The translations under genes and the position numbers were made by a program. This document shows positions 27,860-42,391 of a DNA stretch of 64,000 bases, in pieces. Below the pieces are notes generated by a model that had not been told where the DNA came from, did not search any database, and saw only the letters and a program-made list of their open reading frames with translations. The stretch lies in assembly GCF_024748615.1 (NCBI RefSeq), contig NZ_CP087168.1:1116001-1180000 (forward strand), written 5' to 3'. The DNA comes from Pseudomonas sp. B21-048 (GTDB lineage: Bacteria; Pseudomonadota; Gammaproteobacteria; Pseudomonadales; Pseudomonadaceae). Every line of letters starts with the position of its first letter. Position 1 is the stretch's first letter.

Positions 27860-29046
27860 GCCGCCCGCAACAGATTACCGTGCTGGGAGCTACCGGTTCG
27901 ATCGGTCTGAGCACCCTCGACGTCATTGCCCGTCATCCCGAGCGTTATCAGGTTTTCGCCTTGAGCGGTTTCACTCGTTTGAGTGAGTTGCTGGCGCTGT
28001 GCGTACGTCATACGCCGCGCTTCGCCGTTGTGCCGGAATCTGGCGCTGCCCGAGGCTTGCAGGACGATTTGCGCGCGGCCGGTCTGTCGACGCGCGTTCT
28101 GGTGGGGGAGGAGGGCTTGTGTCAGATTGCCTCCGATCCGCAAGTCGATGCGGTGATGGCGGCCATTGTCGGTGCGGCGGGCTTGCGTCCGACCTTGGCG
28201 GCGGTCGAGGCCGGCAAGAAAATTCTTCTGGCCAACAAAGAAGCACTGGTGATGTCCGGTGCCCTGTTTATGCAGGCCGTGCGTAAAAGCGGTTCGGTGT
28301 TGCTGCCGATCGACAGCGAGCACAACGCGATTTTCCAGTGCATGCCACGGGATTTCGCCCGTGGGCTTGGTGCGGTCGGTGTGCGTCGGATTTTGCTTAC
28401 AGCCTCTGGCGGCCCGTTCCGGCAGACACCCATGGCCGAACTGGCGCATGTTTCTCCCGAGCAAGCGTGCGCGCACCCGAATTGGTCCATGGGACGCAAG
28501 ATTTCGGTGGATTCGGCCAGCATGATGAACAAAGGGCTCGAGCTGATCGAGGCCTGCTGGCTGTTCGACGCCACACCCTCCCAGGTCGAAGTGGTGATTC
28601 ACCCGCAGAGCGTGATTCATTCGCTGGTCGACTACATCGACGGCTCGGTACTGGCGCAGTTGGGTAATCCGGACATGCGCACGCCGATTGCCAATGCCTT
28701 GGCCTGGCCAGAGCGAATCGACTCGGGTGTTGCGCCGCTGGACCTGTTTGCCATCGCTCGCCTGGATTTCCAGTCGCCCGATGAAGAGCGTTTCCCGTGC
28801 CTGCGCCTTGCACGTCAAGCCGCCGAGGCGGGCAATAGCGCGCCGGCCATGCTCAATGCCGCGAATGAGGTAGCTGTGGCTGCCTTTCTCGACGGACGGG
28901 CTCGCTACCTGGAAATCGCGAGTATTATCGAGGAAGTGTTGAACCTCGAGCCTGTGGTTGCGGTAGATGATCTCGAGGCAGTGTTTACGGCTGATGCGAA
29001 AGCACGGGTACTGGCCGGGCAATGGTTGAGTCGTCACGGGCGATAA
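27856..29046 (+). CDS. dxr: 1-deoxy-D-xylulose 5-phosphate reductoisomerase
   Basis: A 396-residue enzyme of the MEP isoprenoid pathway. It converts DXP to MEP with NADPH. The Rossmann motif [18 protein letters not shown] is at the N-terminus. The metal site and loop are in [13 protein letters not shown], and the substrate site is in [19 protein letters not shown]. The GTG at 27856 is chosen because the protein then begins MSRPQ, as in P. aeruginosa, with a GTGA overlap with cdsA; a GTG at 27841 would add five residues. Later steps, ispD and ispF, also lie in this window. Confidence 0.95.
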   Translation: MSRPQQITVLGATGSIGLSTLDVIARHPERYQVFALSGFTRLSELLALCVRHTPRFAVVPESGAARGLQDDLRAAGLSTRVLVGEEGLCQIASDPQVDAVMAAIVGAAGLRPTLAAVEAGKKILLANKEALVMSGALFMQAVRKSGSVLLPIDSEHNAIFQCMPRDFARGLGAVGVRRILLTASGGPFRQTPMAELAHVSPEQACAHPNWSMGRKISVDSASMMNKGLELIEACWLFDATPSQVEVVIHPQSVIHSLVDYIDGSVLAQLGNPDMRTPIANALAWPERIDSGVAPLDLFAIARLDFQSPDEERFPCLRLARQAAEAGNSAPAMLNAANEVAVAAFLDGRARYLEIASIIEEVLNLEPVVAVDDLEAVFTADAKARVLAGQWLSRHGR

Positions 29047-29098
29047 GTGCTGCAATACGTTGCCCCATGCAGCACTGACAGGATTGCGGAGAAAGTAC

Positions 29099-30451
29099 AT
29101 GAGCGCGCTCTATATGATTGTCGGCACCCTGGTGGCACTGGGCGTGCTGGTCACCTTCCACGAATTCGGCCATTTCTGGGTTGCACGTCGCTGTGGGGTC
29201 AAAGTGCTGCGTTTCTCCGTGGGCTTCGGCATGCCGCTGCTGCGCTGGCACGACAGTAAAGGCACTGAATTCGTGATCGCCGCCATTCCGCTGGGTGGCT
29301 ACGTGAAGATGCTCGACGAGCGTGAAGGCGAAGTGCCGGGCGATCAGCTCGATCAAGCCTTCAATCGCAAATCTGTCCGTCAACGCGTCGCCATTGTCGC
29401 GGCCGGTCCGATCGCCAATTTCTTATTGGCGATGGTGTTTTTCTGGGCCTTGGCAATGCTGGGCAGCGAGCAGGTTCGGCCGGTTATCGGTGCGGTGGAG
29501 GCCGGCAGTATGGCCTCCAAGGCCGGTTTGAGCCCCGGTCAGGAAATTATGGCCATCGATGGCGAGCCAACTTCCGGCTGGGCCGCGGTGAATCTGCAGT
29601 TGATTCGTCGTCTGGGTGAGAGCGGCTCTCTTCAATTGCTGGTCCGCGAACAGGGCTCCACGGTCGACTCGCCCCGTGAGCTAGTGCTGGACAAATGGCT
29701 CAAGGGTGCTGATGAGCCGGATCCGATTCGCTCGCTGGGTATTCGTCCCTGGCGTCCGGCATTACCGCTGGTCCTGGCCGAATTTGATCCGAAAGGGCCG
29801 GCGAAGGCTGCGGGCCTCAAGCCCGGTGATCGCTTGTTGGCTCTCGATGGCAAGGCGCTGGACGACTGGCAGCAGGTAGTCGACATCGTCCGTATGCATC
29901 CGGATACTAAAATCATGCTGCGCGTTGAGCGCGATAGTGCTCAAATCGACCTCCCGGTGACATTAGCTTCTCGCGGCGAGAGCAAGGCACCCAACGGTTA
30001 TCTGGGCGCCGGGGTGAAAGCGGTCGATTGGCCACCAGAGATGATGCGCGAAGTCAGTTACGGTCCGATAGCCGCGATTGGCGAGGGTGCCCGGCGTACC
30101 TGGACCATGAGTGTATTGACCCTCGATTCGCTCAAGAAAATGTTGTTCGGCGAGCTCTCGGTAAAAAACTTGAGTGGACCGATAACCATTGCTAAAGTGG
30201 CGGGCGCTTCTGCCCAGTCGGGCGCCGCTGATTTCCTGAATTTCCTTGCTTATCTGAGTATTAGCCTGGGTGTTCTGAATTTGTTGCCCATTCCTGTACT
30301 GGATGGGGGGCATTTGTTGTTTTATCTGATCGAGTGGGCGCGTGGTCGTCCCTTGTCGGATCGGGTGCAAGGTTGGGGGATACAGATCGGCATCAGTTTG
30401 GTGGTCGGGGTGATGTTGCTTGCTCTGGTCAATGATCTGGGTCGACTGTAA
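29099..30451 (+). CDS. rseP: Site-2 protease RseP (MucP)
   Basis: A 450-residue inner-membrane zinc metalloprotease. The HEFGH motif is near residue 21, and the third zinc ligand Asp is in LNLLPIPVLDGGHLLFY near the end. Two PDZ domains lie in the periplasm between the first and third helices. It cuts the anti-sigma factor (MucA/RseA) after site-1 cleavage and so releases the envelope stress sigma factor AlgU. The start at MSALYMIVGTL has GGAGA upstream; a longer frame from 29060 is unsupported. Confidence 0.96.
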   Translation: MSALYMIVGTLVALGVLVTFHEFGHFWVARRCGVKVLRFSVGFGMPLLRWHDSKGTEFVIAAIPLGGYVKMLDEREGEVPGDQLDQAFNRKSVRQRVAIVAAGPIANFLLAMVFFWALAMLGSEQVRPVIGAVEAGSMASKAGLSPGQEIMAIDGEPTSGWAAVNLQLIRRLGESGSLQLLVREQGSTVDSPRELVLDKWLKGADEPDPIRSLGIRPWRPALPLVLAEFDPKGPAKAAGLKPGDRLLALDGKALDDWQQVVDIVRMHPDTKIMLRVERDSAQIDLPVTLASRGESKAPNGYLGAGVKAVDWPPEMMREVSYGPIAAIGEGARRTWTMSVLTLDSLKKMLFGELSVKNLSGPITIAKVAGASAQSGAADFLNFLAYLSISLGVLNLLPIPVLDGGHLLFYLIEWARGRPLSDRVQGWGIQIGISLVVGVMLLALVNDLGRL

Positions 30452-30471
30452 CGCTTCGCTGAATTGCGAAT

Positions 30472-30495
30472 CTGCCGCATTTTGCGGCAGTTTTT
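30472..30495 (+). terminator. Hairpin with T-run between rseP and bamA
   Basis: CTGCCGC (30472-30478) pairs with GCGGCAG (30484-30490), followed directly by TTTTT. It lies about 30 bases before the bamA start and could end part of the transcripts. Confidence 0.8.
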
Positions 30496-30523
30496 ATTGC
30501 CAGTTGGAATAAGAAAGGACTTC

Positions 30524-32899
30524 ATGAAACGTCTGCTGCTAACTGCGGTTCTCACCGTATTGATGATCGCCGAAGTTCACGCCGAGTCCTTCACTATCTC
30601 TGATATTCGCGTCAATGGCCTCCAGCGGGTCTCCGCGGGTAGCGTCTTTGGTGCCTTGCCGTTGAACGTCGGCGAACAGGCGGATGATCGTCGCCTGGTG
30701 GAATCCACTCGTGCGCTGTTCAAAACCGGGTTCTTTCAAGATATCCAGCTGGGTCGCGATGGCAACGTCCTCGTCATCACTGTAGTCGAGCGACCGTCGG
30801 TCGCCAGTATCGAGATCGAAGGCAACAAGGCGATCTCCACCGAAGACCTGATGAAAGGCCTCAAACAATCCGGTCTGGCCGAAGGCGAGATCTTCCAGCG
30901 CGCCACCCTTGAGGGTGTGCGTAACGAGCTGCAGCGTCAATATGTCGCTCAGGGCCGATACTCGGCCACCGTCGATACCGAAGTGGTGCCGCAGCCGCGT
31001 AACCGCGTGGGCCTGAAGGTCAACATCAACGAAGGCACCGTTGCAGCTATCCAGCACATCAACGTGGTGGGTAACACGGTCTTCCCTGATGAAGACCTGA
31101 TCGACCTGTTCGAGCTCAAGACCACCAACTGGCTGTCGTTCTTCAAGAACGATGACAAATACGCTCGTGAAAAACTCTCCGGTGACCTGGAGCGTCTGCG
31201 TTCCTACTATCTGGATCGCGGCTATATCAATATGGATATCGCTTCGACCCAGGTGTCCATCACCCCGGACAAGAAACACGTCTACATCACCGTCAACGTC
31301 AACGAAGGCGAGAAGTACACCGTTCGTGACGTCAAGCTCAGCGGTGACCTGAAAGTGCCTGAAGACCAGGTCAAGTCCCTGCTGCTGGTTCAAAAAGGCC
31401 AGGTGTTCTCGCGCAAGCTGATGACCACCACGTCCGAACTGATTACCCGTCGCCTGGGTAACGAGGGTTACACCTTCGCCAACGTCAACGGCGTGCCTCA
31501 GCCTCACGATGACGACCACACGGTCGACATCACGTTCGCTGTCGATCCGGGCAAGCGTGCATACGTGAACCGCATCAACTTCCGTGGCAACACCAAGTCC
31601 GAAGACGAAGTGCTGCGCCGTGAAATGCGTCAGATGGAAGGCGGTTGGGCTTCGACTTACCTGATCGATCAATCCAAGACGCGCCTGGAACGTCTGGGCT
31701 TCTTCAAGGAAGTCAACGTCGAGACGCCGGCCGTACCGGGTGTCGATGACCAGGTTGATGTGAACTACAGCGTTGAAGAACAGGCCTCCGGCTCGATTAC
31801 CGCGAGCGTCGGTTTCGCCCAGAGTGCCGGTCTGATCCTCGGTGGTTCGATCACCCAGAACAACTTCCTGGGTACCGGTAACAAGGTCAGCATCGGTTTG
31901 ACTCGTAGTGAATACCAGAGCCGCTATAACTTCGGTTATGTCGACCCCTACTGGACTGCTGATGGTGTGAGCCTGGGTTACAACGCTTTCTATCGCACCA
32001 CAGACTATGACGACCTCGATGTCGACGTGGCCAGCTATGCCGTAGACAGCCTGGGTGCGGGCGTGAGCGTCGGCTACCCGATCAGCGAGACTTCGCGCCT
32101 GACCTTCGGCCTGACCGCGCAACAGGACGATATCAAGACCGGCCAGTACACCGTTGACGAGATTTTCGACTTCGTTAACCGCGAGGGCGACAGCTACCTG
32201 AACTTCAAGGCTTCGGCCGGTTGGTCCGAGTCCACCCTGAACAAAGGCGTGCTGGCGACCCGTGGTCGTTCTCAGAGCCTGACTCTGGAAACCACCACCC
32301 CTGGCAGCGACTTGTCGTTCTTCAAGCTCGATTACCGTGGCCAGCTGTTCCAGCCATTGTCCGAAAACTACACCATGCGTCTGCACACCGAGCTGGGCTA
32401 TGGCGATGGTTACGGTTCGACCGATGGCTTGCCGTTCTATGAAAACTATTACGCCGGTGGTTTCAACTCGGTGCGTGGCTTCAAGGACAGTACTCTGGGG
32501 CCTCGCAGTACACCAAGTACCGGTAAAAACCCGGGGACGTCGGTCGACCCGGACCAGGATCCACTGCCATTCGGTGGTAATGTCCTGATCCAGGGCGGTG
32601 TTGAGGTTCTGTTCCCTCTGCCGTTCGTCAAGGATCAGCGCTCCCTGCGTACTTCGGTATTCTGGGACGTGGGTAACGTGTTCGACTCGACGTGCAAAGA
32701 GACCAGGAACGCTGACGGTTCGAAGTCCAATACGCAGTGCAACGACATCAGCCTGAGCAACATGGCCAGCTCCGTCGGTGTCGGCGTGACCTGGGTTACC
32801 GCACTGGGTCCTTTGAGCTTCGCGTTGGCCATGCCGATCAAGAAACCGGATGACGCTGAGACTCAAGTGTTCCAATTCTCCCTCGGCCAGACGTTCTAA
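30524..32899 (+). CDS. bamA: Outer-membrane protein assembly factor BamA
   Basis: A 791-residue protein with a signal peptide (cleavage near VHAES). Five POTRA domains cover about residues 23-420. A 16-strand beta barrel follows, ending in the aromatic FSLGQTF typical of outer-membrane proteins. The conserved loop 6 motif is visible as VRGF in SVRGFKDSTLGP. BamA inserts barrel proteins into the outer membrane with BamB-E. The AAGGAC site precedes the ATG at MKRLLLTAV. It is followed by the chaperone gene skp, as in most relatives. Confidence 0.97.
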   Translation: MKRLLLTAVLTVLMIAEVHAESFTISDIRVNGLQRVSAGSVFGALPLNVGEQADDRRLVESTRALFKTGFFQDIQLGRDGNVLVITVVERPSVASIEIEGNKAISTEDLMKGLKQSGLAEGEIFQRATLEGVRNELQRQYVAQGRYSATVDTEVVPQPRNRVGLKVNINEGTVAAIQHINVVGNTVFPDEDLIDLFELKTTNWLSFFKNDDKYAREKLSGDLERLRSYYLDRGYINMDIASTQVSITPDKKHVYITVNVNEGEKYTVRDVKLSGDLKVPEDQVKSLLLVQKGQVFSRKLMTTTSELITRRLGNEGYTFANVNGVPQPHDDDHTVDITFAVDPGKRAYVNRINFRGNTKSEDEVLRREMRQMEGGWASTYLIDQSKTRLERLGFFKEVNVETPAVPGVDDQVDVNYSVEEQASGSITASVGFAQSAGLILGGSITQNNFLGTGNKVSIGLTRSEYQSRYNFGYVDPYWTADGVSLGYNAFYRTTDYDDLDVDVASYAVDSLGAGVSVGYPISETSRLTFGLTAQQDDIKTGQYTVDEIFDFVNREGDSYLNFKASAGWSESTLNKGVLATRGRSQSLTLETTTPGSDLSFFKLDYRGQLFQPLSENYTMRLHTELGYGDGYGSTDGLPFYENYYAGGFNSVRGFKDSTLGPRSTPSTGKNPGTSVDPDQDPLPFGGNVLIQGGVEVLFPLPFVKDQRSLRTSVFWDVGNVFDSTCKETRNADGSKSNTQCNDISLSNMASSVGVGVTWVTALGPLSFALAMPIKKPDDAETQVFQFSLGQTF

Positions 32900-32944
32900 G
32901 CGTCTGACCCAAGATAACGACAATGGATTTTGTAGGAGTGCATC

Positions 32945-33448
32945 GTGCGTAAGTTGACTCAATTGGTTCTCCTGGCGACCGTACTGGTAGCAGGTCCGGC
33001 TTTTGCCGACATGAAAATCGCCGTGCTGAATTATCAAATGGCATTGCTGGAATCCGACGCGGCGAAAAAATACGCCGTGGATGCCGAGAAAAAATTCGGC
33101 CCGCAACTGACCAAGCTCAAGAGCCTGGAAAGCAGCGCCAAGGGTATCCAGGACCGTCTGATGGCCGGCGGCGACAAAATGCAGCAAGGCGAGCGTGAAC
33201 GCCTGGAACTCGAGTTCAAGCAAAAGGCTCGTGATTTCCAGTTCCAGTCCAAGGAACTGAACGAAGCCAAGGCCGTTGCCGACCGTGAAATGCTGAAACA
33301 GCTCAAGCCGAAACTGGACAGCGCTGTGGAAGAAGTCATCAAGAAAGGTGCTTTTGACCTGGTCTTCGAGCGTGGCGCAGTGATTGATGTCAAGCCTCAG
33401 TACGACATCACTCGCCAGGTTATCGAGCGCATGAATCAGCTGAAGTAA
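32945..33448 (+). CDS. skp: Periplasmic chaperone Skp/OmpH
   Basis: A 167-residue protein starting at GTG, with a signal peptide (cleavage after GPAFA). The mature protein opens DMKIAVLNYQMALLESDAAKKY and continues as a long charged coiled coil, the tentacles of the Skp trimer. A C-terminal VEEVIKKGAFDLVFERGAVIDV packs as the body. It carries unfolded outer-membrane proteins through the periplasm to BamA. AGGAG lies 9 bases upstream of the GTG. Confidence 0.94.
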   Translation: MRKLTQLVLLATVLVAGPAFADMKIAVLNYQMALLESDAAKKYAVDAEKKFGPQLTKLKSLESSAKGIQDRLMAGGDKMQQGERERLELEFKQKARDFQFQSKELNEAKAVADREMLKQLKPKLDSAVEEVIKKGAFDLVFERGAVIDVKPQYDITRQVIERMNQLK

Positions 33449-33451
33449 CCC

Positions 33452-34507
33452 ATGACAGCGACTATAAAGCTCGGCCAGTTGGCCGAGTTCCTCGGCGCCA
33501 CCTTACGTGGCGACCCGAAGAAAGAAATTACTGGGCTAGCCACTTTGCAAGAGGCTGGCCCAGCTCAGTTGAGCTTTCTGGCAAATCCTCAATACCGTAA
33601 ATACCTGGCTGACAGTCAGGCCGCAGCTGTATTGCTGAAGGCCGCTGACGCTGAAGGTTTTGCCGGTGATGCATTGGTGGTGCCGGATCCGTATCTGGCC
33701 TACGCGCGCGTTTCCCACCTGTTCGATCCCAAGCCCAAAGCGCCTGCCGGTATTCATCCGACAGCGGTGGTGGCAGTGGATGCAGTGGTCGACCCGGCGG
33801 CGAGCATCGGTGCTTTTGCGGTGATCGAAAGTGCAGCGCGTATTGGCGCAGGTGTGACCGTCGGGGCTCATTGCTTCATCGGTGCGCGCTGCGAAATCGG
33901 CGAGGGCGGCTGGTTGGCCCCGCGGGTCACGCTGTATCACGATGTGCGCATCGGCAAACGGGTGGTCATTCAATCCGGTGCCGTGCTCGGCGGTGAAGGC
34001 TTCGGTTTTGCCAACGAGAAAGGTATCTGGCAGAAAATCGCCCAGATCGGCGGTGTCTCGATCGGCGATGACGTGGAGATTGGCGTAAATACCGCTATCG
34101 ATCGCGGCGCACTGGCCGATACCGTAATCGGCAATGGTGTGAAGCTCGACAACCAGATTCAGATCGCGCACAACGTCCAGGTCGGTGACCACACCGCCAT
34201 GGCCGCGTGTGTGGGGATCTCCGGCAGCACCAAAATCGGCAAGCATTGCATGCTCGCCGGTGGCGTAGGGCTGGTGGGGCATATCGAAATTTGCGACAAC
34301 GTTTTCCTGACCGGGATGACCATGGTGACCCACTCGATTACCGAGCCGGGTTCCTATTCTTCCGGTACGGCGATGCAACCGGCAGCCGAATGGCGCAAAA
34401 GCGCGGCACGAATCCGTCAGCTCGATGACATCGCGCGACGTCTGCGACAGCTGGAAAAGCGTGTAGGGGACGTGACCCCTGACGGTAATGCCTCATCAGA
34501 TGGCTGA
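33452..34507 (+). CDS. lpxD: UDP-3-O-acylglucosamine N-acyltransferase LpxD
   Basis: A 351-residue left-handed beta-helix enzyme, third step of lipid A synthesis. It adds a 3-hydroxyacyl chain to the 2-amino group of UDP-3-O-acyl-glucosamine from acyl-ACP. An N-terminal uridine-binding domain holds [13 protein letters not shown]. Hexapeptide repeats follow, with the catalytic His in [20 protein letters not shown]. It begins three bases after the skp stop. Confidence 0.97.
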   Translation: MTATIKLGQLAEFLGATLRGDPKKEITGLATLQEAGPAQLSFLANPQYRKYLADSQAAAVLLKAADAEGFAGDALVVPDPYLAYARVSHLFDPKPKAPAGIHPTAVVAVDAVVDPAASIGAFAVIESAARIGAGVTVGAHCFIGARCEIGEGGWLAPRVTLYHDVRIGKRVVIQSGAVLGGEGFGFANEKGIWQKIAQIGGVSIGDDVEIGVNTAIDRGALADTVIGNGVKLDNQIQIAHNVQVGDHTAMAACVGISGSTKIGKHCMLAGGVGLVGHIEICDNVFLTGMTMVTHSITEPGSYSSGTAMQPAAEWRKSAARIRQLDDIARRLRQLEKRVGDVTPDGNASSDG

Positions 34508-34615
34508 TACCATTTCCATATCAAGTGTGCACGGCCGTTAGACTGCCTCCTTGATTTGCTAGAGGGGTGCGCGTCAGTCGCGCGCTCCCAATCTTTACAT
34601 AGGCTTCCCCCCGAA

Positions 34616-35056
34616 ATGATGGACATCAACGAGATTCGCGAATACCTGCCTCACCGTTACCCGTTCCTGCTAGTGGACCGGGTCGTGGATCTGGATGTGG
34701 AAGGCAAGCGCATTCGCGCCTACAAGAATGTCAGCATCAACGAACCGTTCTTCAATGGTCACTTCCCTGCGCATCCAATCATGCCGGGCGTTTTGATCAT
34801 CGAAGCGATGGCTCAGGCTGCCGGGATCCTTGGTTTCAAAATGCTTGACGTGAAACCTGCCGACGGCACGCTTTATTACTTCGTTGGCTCCGACAAACTG
34901 CGCTTCCGTCAGCCCGTGCTGCCGGGCGATCAGTTGATCCTCGAAGCCAAGTTCCTGAGCTGCAAGCGTCAGATCTGGAAGTTCGAGTGCCAGGCTTCGG
35001 TCGACGGCAAGCCAGTCTGCTCCGCTGAAATCATTTGCGCGGAACGCAAACTATGA
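34616..35056 (+). CDS. fabZ: 3-hydroxyacyl-[ACP] dehydratase FabZ
   Basis: A 146-residue hot-dog fold dehydratase of fatty acid elongation. [13 protein letters not shown] opens it, and the active-site His and Glu are in [22 protein letters not shown]. It competes with LpxA for 3-hydroxyacyl-ACP, which balances phospholipid and lipid A supply, and the two genes are coupled by an ATGA overlap. Two adjacent ATG codons exist; the first gives the length seen in P. aeruginosa. Confidence 0.97.
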   Translation: MMDINEIREYLPHRYPFLLVDRVVDLDVEGKRIRAYKNVSINEPFFNGHFPAHPIMPGVLIIEAMAQAAGILGFKMLDVKPADGTLYYFVGSDKLRFRQPVLPGDQLILEAKFLSCKRQIWKFECQASVDGKPVCSAEIICAERKL

Positions 35057-35829
35057 GTTTGATTGACCCTCGCGCAATCATCGATCCGACGGCCATTCTG
35101 GCCGACGACGTCGAGGTCGGCCCTTGGTCGATCATCGGCGCAGGTGTGGAAATCGGCGAGGGGACAGTGATCGGGCCGCATGTGATTCTCAAGGGCCCGA
35201 CCCGAATCGGTAAGCACAACCGCATCTACCAGTTTTCTTCGGTAGGTGAGGACACGCCCGATTTGAAATACAAGGGCGAAGAAACCCGTCTGGTCATCGG
35301 TGACCATAACGTTATTCGCGAAGGCGTGACGATTCATCGCGGGACCATTCAGGACCGTTCTGAAACGACCCTGGGCGATCACAACCTGATCATGGCCTAT
35401 GCCCACATCGGTCACGACAGCGTTATCGGCAATCACTGCATTCTGGTCAACAACACCGCGTTGGCGGGCCATGTGCATGTTGAAGACTGGGCGATCCTGT
35501 CCGGTTTTACCTTGGTTCACCAGTATTGCCACATTGGCGCCCACAGCTTTTCCGGCATGGGCACTGCCATTGGCAAGGACGTTCCCGCCTACGTCACGGT
35601 ATTCGGCAACCCCGCCGAAGCCCGCAGCATGAACTTCGAAGGCCTGCGCCGTCGCGGTTTCAGCGAAGATGCGATCCACGCCCTGCGACGTGCCTACAAG
35701 GTGGTTTACCGCCAGGGCCTGACAGTCGAACAGGCGCTCGCCGAGCTGGCCGAACCTTCGCTTCAGTTCCCGGAAGTCGCGGTGTTCCGTGATTCCATCC
35801 AGTCTTCGACTCGCGGCATCACCCGTTAA
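35053..35829 (+). CDS. lpxA: UDP-N-acetylglucosamine acyltransferase LpxA
   Basis: A 258-residue trimeric beta-helix enzyme for the first step of lipid A synthesis. Hexapeptide repeats run from residue 5 to about 190 ([20 protein letters not shown]). The catalytic His is in [14 protein letters not shown] near residue 122. The C-terminal helical part ends [11 protein letters not shown]. The upstream ATG at 35035 lies inside fabZ and is not used. Confidence 0.97.
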   Translation: MSLIDPRAIIDPTAILADDVEVGPWSIIGAGVEIGEGTVIGPHVILKGPTRIGKHNRIYQFSSVGEDTPDLKYKGEETRLVIGDHNVIREGVTIHRGTIQDRSETTLGDHNLIMAYAHIGHDSVIGNHCILVNNTALAGHVHVEDWAILSGFTLVHQYCHIGAHSFSGMGTAIGKDVPAYVTVFGNPAEARSMNFEGLRRRGFSEDAIHALRRAYKVVYRQGLTVEQALAELAEPSLQFPEVAVFRDSIQSSTRGITR

Positions 35830-35831
35830 CC

Positions 35832-36959
35832 ATGGCCAATCTGCGTATTGCGCTGGTGGCGGGAGAGGCTTCCGGTGACATTCTGGGTGCGGGCCTCATG
35901 CGCGCGCTCAAAGCTCAGCACCCGGCGGTCGAGTTCATCGGTGTCGGCGGTCCGCTGATGCAGGCCGAAGGCCTGACCTCGTATTTCCCGATGGAACGCC
36001 TTTCTGTCATGGGGCTGGTGGAAGTGCTGGGCCGTTTGCGGGAGCTGTTGGCACGTCGCAAGAAACTGATCGCGGACCTGATCGCCGAGAAGCCGGACGT
36101 GTTCATCGGTATCGATGCCCCGGACTTCAACCTCAATATCGAACTCAAGCTGCGTCAGGCCGGGATCAAGACCGTGCATTACGTCAGCCCGTCGGTCTGG
36201 GCCTGGCGGCAGAAGCGGGTGCTGAAGATTCGCGAAGGTTGCGACCTGATGCTGACGCTGTTTCCGTTCGAAGCTAAATTTTATGAAGAGAAGGGCGTGC
36301 CGGTGCGGTTTGTCGGGCATTCCCTGGCCGATGCGATTCCGCTTGAGGCTGATCGCGCCGCCGCGCGGGCCGAACTGGGTTTGCCGGACGGGCCGCTGGT
36401 TGCCTTGATGCCGGGGAGCCGTGGTGGAGAGGTCGGGCGTCTCGGCGCGTTATTTCTCGACACCGCCCAGCGGCTGCGGGCCATGCGTCCCGGCGTACGG
36501 TTCGTCTTGCCATGCGCGAGCCCGCAGCGCCGGGCTCAGCTTGAAGAGCTGCTGGTCGGTCGCGATTTACCGCTGACCTTGCTCGAGGGTAAATCCCATC
36601 TGGCCCTGGCTGCTTGCGACGCCGTGTTGATCGCTTCGGGCACGGCTACGCTGGAAGCCTTGTTGTACAAGCGGCCAATGGTGGTCGCTTATCGCTTGGC
36701 ACCGCTGACGTTCTGGATTCTCAAACGGATGGTGAAAAGTCCCTACGTCTCCTTGCCAAATTTGCTGGCCCAGCGCCTGCTGGTGCCGGAGTTGTTGCAG
36801 GACGATGCGACGGTCGAAGCCTTGGCCCAGACCCTGTCGCCACTGATCGAAGGTGGCCAGGAGCAGACCCGAGGCTTTGACGAAATCCACCGAACCCTGC
36901 GCTTGGACGCCTCCAATCAGGCAGCGGACGCGGTACTGAACCTGATTGGCAGAGCATAA
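35832..36959 (+). CDS. lpxB: Lipid-A-disaccharide synthase LpxB
   Basis: A 375-residue family 19 glycosyltransferase at the inner membrane. It joins UDP-diacylglucosamine and lipid X. The N-terminal [17 protein letters not shown], middle [15 protein letters not shown] and C-terminal [20 protein letters not shown] motifs are all present. The stop overlaps rnhB by one base. Confidence 0.97.
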   Translation: MANLRIALVAGEASGDILGAGLMRALKAQHPAVEFIGVGGPLMQAEGLTSYFPMERLSVMGLVEVLGRLRELLARRKKLIADLIAEKPDVFIGIDAPDFNLNIELKLRQAGIKTVHYVSPSVWAWRQKRVLKIREGCDLMLTLFPFEAKFYEEKGVPVRFVGHSLADAIPLEADRAAARAELGLPDGPLVALMPGSRGGEVGRLGALFLDTAQRLRAMRPGVRFVLPCASPQRRAQLEELLVGRDLPLTLLEGKSHLALAACDAVLIASGTATLEALLYKRPMVVAYRLAPLTFWILKRMVKSPYVSLPNLLAQRLLVPELLQDDATVEALAQTLSPLIEGGQEQTRGFDEIHRTLRLDASNQAADAVLNLIGRA

Positions 36960-37600
36960 TGAGCAAAGCAAGCAAGCAGCTGGGCCTGGATTTTATGCTA
37001 GTCGATGAACTTGAAGATCTGGTGGCGGGTGTCGATGAAGTCGGTCGCGGCCCGCTGTGCGGTGCGGTGGTGACGGCGGCGGTGATCCTTGATCCGAGCC
37101 GCCCCATCCTGGGCCTCAACGACTCGAAGAAACTCACCGAAGCTCGCCGTGATGCGCTTTATGACGAAATCTGCGAAAAGGCCCTGAGCTGGTATGTCGC
37201 TCGCGCTGAAGTAGAAGAAATCGACGAACTGAACATCCTTCACGCCACCATGCTGGCCATGCAGCGTGCCGTCGAGGGGCTGCACATTCAGCCGAAACTG
37301 GCGATGATCGACGGCAACCGTTGCCCGAAACTCTCTATGCGCGCCGAAGCGGTAATTCAGGGCGACGGCAAGGTGCCAGCCATTGCCGCGGCATCGATTC
37401 TGGCCAAGGTCAGCCGTGATCGAGAAATGGCCGCGTTCGAATTGATTTATCCGGGTTACGGGATCGGAGGCCATAAAGGCTACCCGACGCCCGTTCATCT
37501 GGAAGCGTTGGCCCGCTTGGGGCCGACCCCAATCCATCGCCGCTCGTTCGCCCCGGTACGCTTGGCGTATGAAGCGCGGGAAAACCTGATCGGTAGTTAG
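36959..37600 (+). CDS. rnhB: Ribonuclease HII
   Basis: A 213-residue type 2 RNase H that removes RNA from RNA-DNA hybrids and single ribonucleotides from DNA. The first catalytic Asp-Glu pair is in [16 protein letters not shown] near residue 24. Later acids are in MIDGNRCPK and the KVSRDREM region. The start at [11 protein letters not shown] overlaps lpxB. Confidence 0.96.
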   Translation: MSKASKQLGLDFMLVDELEDLVAGVDEVGRGPLCGAVVTAAVILDPSRPILGLNDSKKLTEARRDALYDEICEKALSWYVARAEVEEIDELNILHATMLAMQRAVEGLHIQPKLAMIDGNRCPKLSMRAEAVIQGDGKVPAIAAASILAKVSRDREMAAFELIYPGYGIGGHKGYPTPVHLEALARLGPTPIHRRSFAPVRLAYEARENLIGS

Positions 37601-37621
37601 TCGCAAGGCTGATGTTTTACT

Positions 37622-37652
37622 CAAGGCCCGGTACAATCCGGGCCTTGTTGTC
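37622..37652 (+). terminator. Probable terminator between rnhB and dnaE
   Basis: CAAGGCCCGG (37622-37631) pairs perfectly with CCGGGCCTTG (37638-37647), followed by TTGTCTTT. It closes the lpx-rnhB transcript. Confidence 0.8.
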
Positions 37653-37683
37653 TTTACGTTTCTAGTTTCTAGACAGGATCACT

Positions 37684-41205
<3,522 letters not shown>

Positions 41206-41357
41206 CGGTCAGGCGGCATTCCTTACCATTGGAACGCGCCTGATCCCGACCCAATTTTTTAATCTCGACCTGAACGCGCCTGTCCCTTAAGGTAGGGCGC
41301 GAATAGACAACCGGCCGGCCCAAGCTCTCTTGGAAGGTCGACCCAAGACGGACGCCT

Positions 41358-42305
41358 ATGAACCCGAATTTTCTAGATTTCGAACAGCCGATCGCCGACC
41401 TGCAAGCCAAGATCGAAGAGTTGCGCTTGGTCGGTAATGACAATTCGCTGAATATCGGCGATGAGATTTCCCGCCTGCAGGACAAGAGCAGCACGCTGAC
41501 CGAAGACATCTTCGGCAAGCTGACCAGCTGGCAGATCGCACGTATGGCGCGTCATCCGAAACGTCCGTATACCCTGGACTACATCGAACACATCTTCACC
41601 GAGTTCGACGAACTGCACGGCGACCGTCACTTCTCCGACGACGCAGCCATCGTTGGCGGCATTGCCCGTCTGGACGATCAGCCGGTGATGATCATCGGTC
41701 ACCAGAAAGGCCGCGAAGTGCGCGAGAAGGTTCGTCGCAACTTCGGTATGCCGCGTCCGGAAGGCTATCGCAAGGCGTGCCGTTTGATGGAAATGGCCGA
41801 GCGTTTCAAAATGCCGATCCTGACCTTCATCGACACCCCGGGTGCTTACCCTGGCATCGACGCCGAAGAGCGCAACCAGAGCGAAGCGATTGCCTGGAAC
41901 CTGCGTGTCATGGCTCGCCTGAAAACCCCCATCATCGCCACCGTGATCGGTGAGGGTGGTTCCGGTGGTGCATTGGCGATCGGGGTCTGCGATCAGTTGA
42001 ACATGCTGCAATACTCGACCTACGCGGTGATTTCGCCGGAAGGTTGCGCCTCGATTCTGTGGAAAACTGCCGAGAAGGCGCCGGATGCCGCTGAAGCCAT
42101 GGGCATTACTGCCGAGCGTCTGAAGGGCCTGGGCATTGTCGATAAAGTGATCGGCGAGCCATTGGGCGGCGCTCATCGTGATCCGGCCGCCGCGGCAGCC
42201 TCGATCCGCGCCGAGCTGAGCTCGCAACTGGCGATGCTGAAGAAGTTCGATAACGAGGCGCTGTTGGCCCGTCGTTACGAGCGTCTGATGAGCTACGGTC
42301 TCTGA
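41358..42305 (+). CDS. accA: Acetyl-CoA carboxylase carboxyltransferase alpha subunit
   Basis: A 315-residue subunit that with AccD moves CO2 from carboxybiotin to acetyl-CoA, making malonyl-CoA. The N-terminal helical part [16 protein letters not shown] precedes the crotonase-like fold with [21 protein letters not shown] and the oxyanion glycines in [13 protein letters not shown]. It is separated from dnaE by about 150 bases. Confidence 0.98.
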   Translation: MNPNFLDFEQPIADLQAKIEELRLVGNDNSLNIGDEISRLQDKSSTLTEDIFGKLTSWQIARMARHPKRPYTLDYIEHIFTEFDELHGDRHFSDDAAIVGGIARLDDQPVMIIGHQKGREVREKVRRNFGMPRPEGYRKACRLMEMAERFKMPILTFIDTPGAYPGIDAEERNQSEAIAWNLRVMARLKTPIIATVIGEGGSGGALAIGVCDQLNMLQYSTYAVISPEGCASILWKTAEKAPDAAEAMGITAERLKGLGIVDKVIGEPLGGAHRDPAAAAASIRAELSSQLAMLKKFDNEALLARRYERLMSYGL

Positions 42306-42338
42306 TCTGACGCTGCTTCGGCAAATGCTGGATAACCA

Positions 42339-42368
42339 ATGTGGGAGCGGGCTTGCTCGCTCCCACAT
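42339..42368. repeat. REP-like hairpin between accA and tilS
   Basis: ATGTGGGAGCG (42339-42349) and CGCTCCCACAT (42358-42368) form an 11-bp stem followed by TTTGATTT. It is of REP type but could also act as a terminator for accA. Confidence 0.75.
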
Positions 42369-42391
42369 TTGATTTGTGCGAAGTGATTGAT

